A stretch of 64,000 nucleotides of DNA from Rhabditoides inermis. Lineage: Eukaryota; Nematoda; Chromadorea; Rhabditida; Rhabditidae. The stretch's first letter is position 1. Each line of letters starts with the position of its first letter. The stretch covers positions 83,501 to 147,500 of the forward strand of contig CAWZYM010000126.1 in the NCBI GenBank assembly GCA_963966185.1, written 5' to 3'. Positions 58,386 to 64,000 of the stretch are shown piece after piece. Position numbers and translations under genes: made by a program. Below the pieces are notes generated by a model. The model made no database searches, had not been told where the DNA came from, and saw nothing but the letters and a program-made list of their open reading frames with translations.

Positions 58386-60031
58386 AGGGAGAGAGGGAGC
58401 GAGAGAGCGAGAGAAAGGGAGAAAGGGAGGGAAGGGATGAAGGAAAGATGGAAGGAGGAAGAGAGAGTGACTGAGTTTCTATTTGATGAGACTGGTTATA
58501 GGTTATGGTCAAAAAGTGCATACTCGTTATAGTACGTGTTTGAAGATAAGCCAAGGTGGCATTTCCCCTTAATTTCGTGCATCCAGAAAGATCGTCTACG
58601 GAAGAAAGCCAGCAATTAACGAGGGCACTTTTGATACCCGGATGCAAGAGAGATCTAATTTTAATAAGAGAGAGGGAGAGAGATAGGGGAGAGAGAGAGA
58701 TAGAAAGCGCTATGAACTCTTCGCTTCCTGAATAATTCATGTTCATTAGTCACATCACATGACTGTTTGTCGCAATGCCACAAGTCACGTTCCAGATAGA
58801 GCGAGTGCGTGCAAAAAATAGAGAATAAATAACAAATAGGCTTTTTGTAAGGACTTTGCATAGTGCTAATACTGATCCAATCCAAACATTTGATTCAATT
58901 TGAATTGTATGGATCAGGTGTGGTTGATGACTGATTGTCTGATATTCTGATCACTCCTTGATTCCAGGGATCCGGCCACCGGACCGACGCAAATGTGCGA
59001 GCTCATCTCTCTCTGCTGGGCCACTGTGGGTTGCGGAGTGCGATTCAGAGAGCACCTCATCGGACAAAACAAACCCGAGGTGAGTGTGTGGTGGTGCAGA
59101 GAGCTGAGTGTTGCTCAAGATGACACGATAGTGAACACTGCCTCAAAACACGTGTAAATGAGCTCATTACGCACAATCAATGTTTTTTGTTGTCTTTCGA
59201 TAGAGAGGATTCCTCGAATCTCCCACTCTCCCTTCCCGTTATCTTTTAGTTCCTCTTTCCACCCTCTCACAATCTCACAACACAAAAACAATAGAATATG
59301 GAGATTGAGGTGTGACCGTATCAAATTCCGATTGTTCTTTCTTTCCCCTTTCAATATGATTCACCGCTTGGGCTTTGCAAGACAACCCGACAACGTGAGA
59401 TTACTCGGCAATTAATAGCAGTCTGTGATTGCGTATGCCACAACCAGACACATATACTACATACACAAATGAATGTGTGGGTATAATTAAACACCTGACA
59501 TTCTGTTTTTGTAGAGCCTGTTTCAAGACGCGCGCGTTTCTACGCGTGTACATTGCATATCAGAAAAAAAAACGTTGCATACAATTGATTTATAATAATA
59601 ATAGTTTATCCATATTGTATCAATCATCAAACAGCACAAACATCCTAGTACCGATTAAGAACAAAGGGTAGTTTGGCAGAGTGATGACTGCGACAGAACC
59701 TTTTGACACCCAAAACGTGTATAGAAAAGGTCTGTCAATCTTAGAAACGGATACAAGAACTTATGAAGTTAGTAGAGAGAAAAAGCCAACTACGTCAGGG
59801 CACTTCGTCGCCAGAGAGCAATAGATTTACATACGAGAGGGGTCATCTACAGTGAAAAAGTAAGCGGTTGTGTGTGAAAAATGACATAAGTTTGTTTCTG
59901 AAGTCAATCTTTTTGAATTGGCATTTGTTGTAAGACATATATATTTACAGGAGTCGACGATTCTTCTCACCCTTATTCGCACTGCGCAGATTCCCTTTCA
60001 TCAGCAAGTCATCCGTGGACTCAACTTGTAA
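49713..60031 (+). CDS. Nematode-type nuclear hormone receptor, 415 aa
   Basis: Fourteen exons join in phase: 49713-49749, 49924-50023, 50087-50166, 51359-51423, 51471-51647, 52704-52778, 53100-53141, 53398-53481, 55134-55220, 55535-55661, 55951-56040, 57272-57362, 58968-59079, 59951-60031. The DNA-binding domain spans 26-93: zinc finger 1 CAVCGDQSTGYHYDVPSCNG with P-box CNGCKTFFRR, finger 2 C-x5-C-x9-C-x2-C (CSKGGRC, CSCRACRF), then KCIAVGMNSKAIQ. The ligand-binding domain includes LDAECATAVEYAKAF and ALLKAIVLLNT, ending in VIRGLNL. It is a zinc-finger transcription factor acting in the nucleus; the ligand is unknown. The CNGCK P-box is typical of the nematode-expanded (HNF4-derived) receptors. 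Two acceptors are ambiguous, both keeping frame: 52647 instead of 52704, and 55098 instead of 55134. Large introns hold many repeats. Confidence 0.9.
52011..52086 (-). repeat. tRNA-like repeat head, left member of inverted pair 1
   Basis: The minus strand has A-box-like TGGCGCAGTCGGTTAGC and B box GGTTCGAGTCC at tRNA spacing, but no pairing acceptor stem. The body extends to about 51880. It shares CCTAGCAATCTG with the plus-strand copy at 52306-52388. Located in a receptor intron. Confidence 0.6.
52306..52388 (+). repeat. tRNA-like repeat head, right member of inverted pair 1
   Basis: TGGCGCAACCGGTAAGAGATTCGCCTAGCAATCTG and GGTTCGAATCC (abridged) resemble the minus-strand copy at 52011-52086. 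The pair is divergent with about 220 bp between heads. Both are diverged and unlikely to be working tRNAs. Confidence 0.6.
52598..52640 (+). repeat. (GA)n microsatellite
   Basis: Uninterrupted GA dinucleotides immediately upstream of an alternative acceptor (GCTCAG, ending 52646) of receptor exon 6. Confidence 0.9.
52784..52878 (+). repeat. (CT)n microsatellite next to a splice donor
   Basis: About 95 bp of CT dinucleotides with few interruptions begin six bases into the intron after receptor exon 6 (donor GTGAGTCTCT). A CT tract is normally an acceptor-side signal. Its length may vary between individuals. Confidence 0.9.
53245..53360 (+). repeat. SINE body fragment (same family as 40411-40668)
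   Basis: It shares GCCACCCACGGGCGCATTAT, GCGAAAATAGGC, CGTTGGAAAATGG and the end CTCCGCAGAGTATTCTCTTG with the copy in the chromo-SET intron. The tRNA head is absent. It ends 37 bp before the acceptor of receptor exon 8. Confidence 0.75.
54173..54949. repeat. Long inverted repeat with tRNA-Asp-like cores (pair 2)
   Basis: The left arm (54173 to about 54452) and right arm (about 54654 to 54949) are inverted copies of one repeat, starting CACATGGAGTGTTGTTTAGG. Each arm contains GATATCATAGATACCCTAGG, GAAAACCGTTTTCAAATCC and a tRNA-like core with TGGCCTAGTGG...GGTTCGCACCC. The left core (54360-54429, +) has an anticodon arm GTCGT-CTGTCAA-GCGGC (anticodon GTC, Asp). The right core (54681-54742, -) lacks about 9 bases of the D arm. 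The cores converge across a ~250-bp spacer. A third, diverged copy without a core is at 63730-63865. The whole lies in the receptor intron between exons 8 and 9. Confidence 0.8.
56149..56462. mobile_element. Foldback element with ~107-bp inverted arms, TA-flanked
   Basis: The left arm starts TCTGTTAAAAAAGTACTTGC and the right arm is its inverse, ending at 56462. TA lies on both sides (56147-56148 and 56463-56464). The arms contain GGGATTTAGTTTGTCTTGAC and AAAATCGCATGCATAAAACG on one strand and near-complements on the other. The ~100-bp loop contains a CT tract and the dispersed repeat shared with 36900-36980. TA duplication fits a Tc1/mariner-type MITE. It sits in a receptor intron. Confidence 0.75.
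57177..57236 (+). repeat. SINE tail fragment before a receptor exon
   Basis: GTCTACCTTCGACTCCCTCC followed by GCAGAGTAATCTCTTGAATC matches the 3' part of the SINE at 40616-40668 and 53310-53358. It ends about 35 bp upstream of the acceptor of exon 12 (57271). Confidence 0.7.
58345..58383 (+). repeat. (GA)n microsatellite
   Basis: GA dinucleotides followed by a degenerate GA-rich tract to about 58460 in the receptor intron between exons 12 and 13. ORFs across it are low complexity. Similar tracts are at 62659-62714, 63131-63160 and 63236-63265. Confidence 0.85.
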
Positions 60032-60184
60032 CATTTCATCTACATACTTGTACTTTCTTGTATCACTTCTTTGTTTGTTTGTTTTGCTTTTCTTCCATTC
60101 TAGACTATTCCATTTCCGGTGGTGTAATCATCATAATAATATATTTATCTGTAAAACGCCGTCATTTGGCAGAGACAGAGAGAC

Positions 60185-60190
60185 AATAAA
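60185..60190 (+). terminator. AATAAA polyadenylation signal of the receptor gene
   Basis: First AATAAA downstream of the TAA stop (60029-60031), 154 bp after it. Confidence 0.5.
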
Positions 60191-60489
60191 TACACCCGTC
60201 CTGGTAGTGTGTGAGAGTGAGAGAGGGACACCGAAGGAACTACCGCAGCAAGCATTCATGAATCAGGCAGAGTGAGCGAATAGGATCACATGTGGTAAGT
60301 AGGGAGGGGCGAGCGGGCGGTGGTATTTGGTCAAGAGCATCAAACTCTGCGCACCTACTTTGAATGCTCAGAAGGGGGCCACCCGCTGCGCGAATTCTGA
60401 GACGTTTAGGTGGGCGCGTGGCGAATCACCTTGGAGAGCATCCAGAAGGCTGACGAGCCGAATCCGAGAAGGCAGTGTCCAGATGGCGG

Positions 60490-63400
60490 TCACAGGTCGC
60501 TCTTGCTCTTCTGCTCGTTGAGGTCTCGCATGAATTCCAGGGTTTCATCGATCTCCGATATGAACTCGTAGTCGAGCCAAACGATGTGGCAGGCTGCCAG
60601 CATCGGGAGAGACACGATCGCCAGAACAGACGCCACCAGCAGCAGAACTGAAAGACGTTACGGTTACGTTCCGTTGTACGTTTGGGTATACGTTTCCAAA
60701 AAGTTTTCATTACGTTTCAATAAACGTTTCGATACCAGATAGTAAGTGTAGTGATATAAAGACAACAATAACATAATCATTGGGAAATAGAATTTTTAGT
60801 TCTACTTTCAGTGCCATATACAGGTAAATGTACTAAATACATTTGTATTGCGAGAAAATGATGAAAGGAAATAGAGAATGTTGTGGTAAGTTAATAATTT
60901 GGGTTAGGTTATACTTATGTTATGTTATGATACAGTTATTTATAACGAGTAAGTGTGACAAGGAACAGGAGATTGAGTGTGATTGTTTATAATAGTGATG
61001 AACTGAAGAAACAAAATTAAGTTCAGTTGGACACTTCCCTGAACTCTGCGACCCGCTCAAAATAGACGAAAATGATCTTGTTTACTGGACTACCAAGTGA
61101 ATCCCCCCCAAATATTTCATGAGCCCCCTCTTTCTTCATCCGCCGGGTTTGCTCTCTCAATCTCTCCGTCCCTCATTCTCTTTTCGGGTCTACTGGCTTC
61201 ACCCATTATCCACGCTCCAAGAAAAGTACGCACCACGTTTCTTTTTCTAGAGAACGTGAAAAAAATGGAGTGGTGGCTCAAGCCATAAAACTTTCGGTTC
61301 GCTACCTTTTCACACAACATTCCTTTTTTTGTCCCTTCCCTTTTCCTTCTATTGATTGCTCTTTGGCAACAATAAAGACCTAAGAACAAATTTTCGTTGG
61401 TCATTAACAACACCACGTGACGTGAGAACTAGATTGTGGAATAGTGATCAAGATAATAAGGGATACTTTGTGGGAACAGAGAAATGAGAGAATCGAGATA
61501 TCGTCACCTGTCTGATGTCTGATCACTGGTTCCGATCGGATTTGATACTTCACTAGCGTCTCCCATTATGCACATTATTCATGTGATTGATAGTGTGTGC
61601 TACTTGTTTCGAGACAAAAAAATCTCATAATATCCTATATTTAGGAAACTGAATAAGAGAACAGAGGAATGAGGAACATCCTCACCTGTCTGATCACTGA
61701 TATCGGATTGATACTTCACTAACGATCGTAAAGACACCACTTGAGATTGAGAAGATAGGAACTAGGCATTGGATAGGTTGTCACCTATAGTCGGATTGGA
61801 TCCTATATGCCATCCGTGACATTTCACATGTTGTGCAGTTTCGTGCAACACAACATGTATACCTTCAAAGATCCAAAACGCTTTGTGAGAGGGAATCGAA
61901 CCCATGGGCAGGTCGCAACGATCGCGCGCTGGTGGCGCGCTCTACCACTGCGCCATGTAAGCTCACACTAAGAGGTCATTGATTCTCGCCGATATGTTTG
62001 CTCGTAAACTCTCATCATAGTATACTCAAGTGGCCAGTGAAGCTACAAGTGCTCTCTCTTCGATCTCTTAACCACTGCCTCTATGGCGCAGTGGTAGAGC
62101 GCGCCGCCAGTGCGCAATCGCTGCGTGCTGATCATGGGTTCGGTTCCTACTCATGGACGCGTTTTGGATATTTGTTGACGAACATGTTGTGTTGCACAAA
62201 ACTGCACAACATGTGAAATGTCACGGATGGCATATAGGATCCAAACCGACTATACATACCTGTCTGCGCACTGGCCCCTATATCCCTGGCCGTCTCCTGT
62301 ACCACGTGCTGCATGTAGCTGTCCGGTCGCAGCGCCGACCACAGCAACACCACAGTCAGAAACAGCATCTCCAGCAGCAACATGATCTGCAAGCACCGAT
62401 ATGTTTGTGTTCTTTTTTCTTTGGTGGTGAAGGAGCACGAAAATTGTGGTTGTTTAGTTCTTTATTCATTTTGCCTCATCGATCGTTGGTGAAACGTACG
62501 GTTTTTTTTACTGTTCACAGACACTGGTCGCGAACTATAGCAAAAAAGTGTTCATTTTCACTGACATCGATTGGGATTACGAGAGTGACACACGATATCA
62601 CTGATAGCCGATCAACACAGTGATCAGTGATCAGCTGTCAGTGAACACTCAGTGAGAGTGAGTGAGAGTGAGAGTGAGAGAGAGAGAGAGGGAGAGAGAG
62701 GGGGGGAGAGAGAAAGGGGGATCACCTGGAGAAAGATGAAGGGTATAAGACAGAGTCTACTGCCAGTGAACGCTCCATAGACAAACGAGGCTCCGACGGA
62801 GAAGAGAATGAAGAATGAGAAGAGAACGGACACAGCCGGACCGACCTGAAAGAAAAAAGTGAGTTCGAGACAATCAAAACATCAAAGAACACTTGTTTGA
62901 GAGACGATACACTCTTGATCTCGTTTCATTCCATTAGATCAAGTGTGTGAACCTAATTTACAGCAGTCAGCTGTGTCACAAAGATTCCCTCACTCATGCA
63001 ATGTCGTTCACAAAAAAGTGTGTTATGAAAATTTGAGTCAAACTGACTTTAGAAATACCTCCAAAAACATGTGGCGAATATACTGGGTCGGTCCGGCTGT
63101 TCACTTTGACAATCGAATTGCACTGTGTGCGGGAGGGAGAGAGAGAGGGAGAGAGGGATAGAGAGACAGACTCACATAGAGAAAGATACGCACAAAGATA
63201 CGCACAGAGAAAGATACAACAACATGATAAAGAGGAGAGAGAGAGAATGAGAGAGATAGAGAGAAATAGTGTTCTTACCTGACAAAAGAAGAGCCATATG
63301 CCGAAATAGATCGGTATGTAGAGCAGCGATAGAAACTTGGTCAGCCACTGCAAAGTTCGTTTTAAATATTCTATGTTCGCCAATCAGGTCGAAAAACGAG

Positions 63401-63617
63401 TTTTGATACACAGAACACGGTGCATAAATTCCAGAAATAGCGAGTGACATTCTTGATGGGTTAGGAGAAGCAGAAGAGAGAGAGGAGAGAGAGAGGAGAG
63501 AGAAGAGAGACAGACGAACTCACCACAACATGCCCGCACCTGCCGGGGAAGTAGTAGTAGTTGTTTATCTGCTGGGCTAGCGTCGACACTCGAACAGAGG
63601 TCGGATCGCGCAAGGAC
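60490..63617 (-). CDS. Multi-span membrane protein, C-terminal five exons (5' end outside or unresolved)
   Basis: Exons 63617-63524, 63347-63279, 62845-62726, 62386-62260 and 60647-60490 join in phase and encode about 189 residues to a TGA. A soluble stretch ending YYYFPGRCGHVV leads into four hydrophobic segments: LSLLYIPIYFGIWLFFC, VSVLFSFFILFSVGASFVYG, MLLLEMLFLTVVLLW and LLLVASVLAIVSLPMLAAC. An acidic then basic C-tail follows, ending EQKSKSDL. The arrangement (Cys/His-containing motif before TM1, LIPFIFLQ at the start of TM3) recalls small four-TM nematode proteins related to the LAPTM4 family, but this is tentative. The first exon shown enters in phase 2, so at least one more exon lies upstream; none was identified up to 64000. 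The 1.6-kb last intron holds inverted pair 3. It is convergent with the nuclear receptor. Confidence 0.8.
61795..62262. repeat. Inverted pair 3: two divergent tRNA-headed repeats
   Basis: The minus copy has its head at 61884-61960 and a body to about 61795. The plus copy has its head at 62078-62155 and a body to about 62262. Both heads carry TGGCGCAGTGGTAGAGCGCG and a GGTTCG-type B box. Both bodies carry GCGTTTTGGAT, an internal near-palindrome ACATGTTGTG...CACAACATGT, and GTCACGGATGGCATATAGGA. The anticodon loops lack the expected T33, and the acceptor stems do not pair. The plus copy ends exactly at the splice donor of membrane-protein exon 62386-62260, so repeat sequence forms the start of that intron. 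Confidence 0.8.
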
Positions 63618-63729
63618 CTGAATCAATCAATAAATCAATAAATTAATCGTTTATCCGAGAACGTTATATCTGAATATGCCAACACAGGCGTCAGCCTATG
63701 TATCTTGCATCTTAGGCACTACTGTATCA

Positions 63730-63865
63730 ACGGAGTGTTGTTCAGGTCACAGAATGGCAACCAAACTGATATCAGAGACACCCTAGCTGCTCACTAGTCC
63801 AAACCCTTTTCAAGTCCACAGGAGCGGCAATACGTTTCGGCTATACGTTTCGAGATTTACGGTTC
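63730..63865 (+). repeat. Diverged copy of the pair-2 arm
   Basis: GGAGTGTTGTTCAGGTCACA, a GATATCAGAGACACCCTAG motif, CAAACCCTTTTCAAGTCCAC and ATACGTTTCGAGATTTACG match the arms at 54173-54300 and 54840-54949 in order. No tRNA-like core is present. Beyond it, to 64000, I see no exon. Confidence 0.7.
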
Positions 63866-64000
63866 AAATTTTAGTATGGTCGGAGTAAGATGATATACCA
63901 TATACTATGTGTAGACGAAGTATAATAAAGTTAGGCTATGACATATCTCCATTCAACCACATGACTATTCTAGAAATCCGCGAGCACTTTTGGAAGACAT

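Noticed and set aside
58288..58746. 152-codon minus-strand ORF
   Set aside because: Mostly Ser/Leu low complexity from a GA microsatellite inside a receptor intron.
61884..62155. Functional tRNA genes in inverted pair 3
   Set aside because: A and B boxes are good, but acceptor stems do not pair and the anticodon loop lacks T33; both copies carry the same repeat body.

Overview
The window reads as nuclear DNA of a chromadorean nematode, most likely a rhabditid. Genes are split by short introns (37-50 bp next to kilobase-sized ones) with TTTCAG-type acceptors. Three start codons lie just behind a bare acceptor, as expected for spliced-leader trans-splicing. One gene is a nuclear receptor with the CNGCK P-box common in nematode-expanded receptors, and many introns carry TACGGTA-type motifs. 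All exon structures were worked out by eye from frame, splice sites and family knowledge; none was tested.

Layout. (1) 1-35224 is one satellite array built on an 11-bp monomer (GGGCTTGATGT), always in the same orientation. It has higher-order units of about 4 kb (left half) and 7.47 kb (right half), and it runs off the left edge. Two of the three 7.47-kb units carry a 1331-bp TTAA-flanked transposon-like insert; the third preserves the empty site. (2) 35225-39000 is a junction zone. A 5'-truncated LINE lies on the minus strand with its stop codon touching the satellite. Next come exons of a KCTD/T1-domain gene whose 5' half is missing, then a hypothetical gene whose last exon is interrupted by a TTA-flanked MITE, then a second, frameshifted LINE 3' end on the plus strand. 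(3) 39498-47066 is gene-dense: a chromodomain/pre-SET/SET protein of the SUV39 class with substituted catalytic motifs (+), an unidentified 122-aa lysine-rich protein (-), and a compact STAR (QUA1-KH-QUA2) RNA-binding protein (-). (4) 47067-49712 holds a tRNA-Thr gene and microsatellites. (5) 49713-60031 is a 14-exon nuclear hormone receptor (+). (6) 60490-63617 and beyond is a multi-span membrane protein (-), cut by the right edge.

Introns and spacers are full of non-autonomous repeats: a Mutator-like element with a 9-bp target duplication, a TA-flanked foldback element, a tRNA-derived SINE family, and three pairs of tRNA-headed repeats arranged as inverted repeats. The functional theme of the single-copy part is gene regulation (putative heterochromatin reader, RNA-binding protein, nuclear receptor). 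The genes are neighbours, not an operon with a shared pathway. The strongest leads for something undescribed are the 11-bp/HOR satellite with its recurring 22-bp motif, the insertion polymorphism among HOR units, the apparently catalytically dead chromo-SET protein, and the recurrent palindromic tRNA-like pairs.
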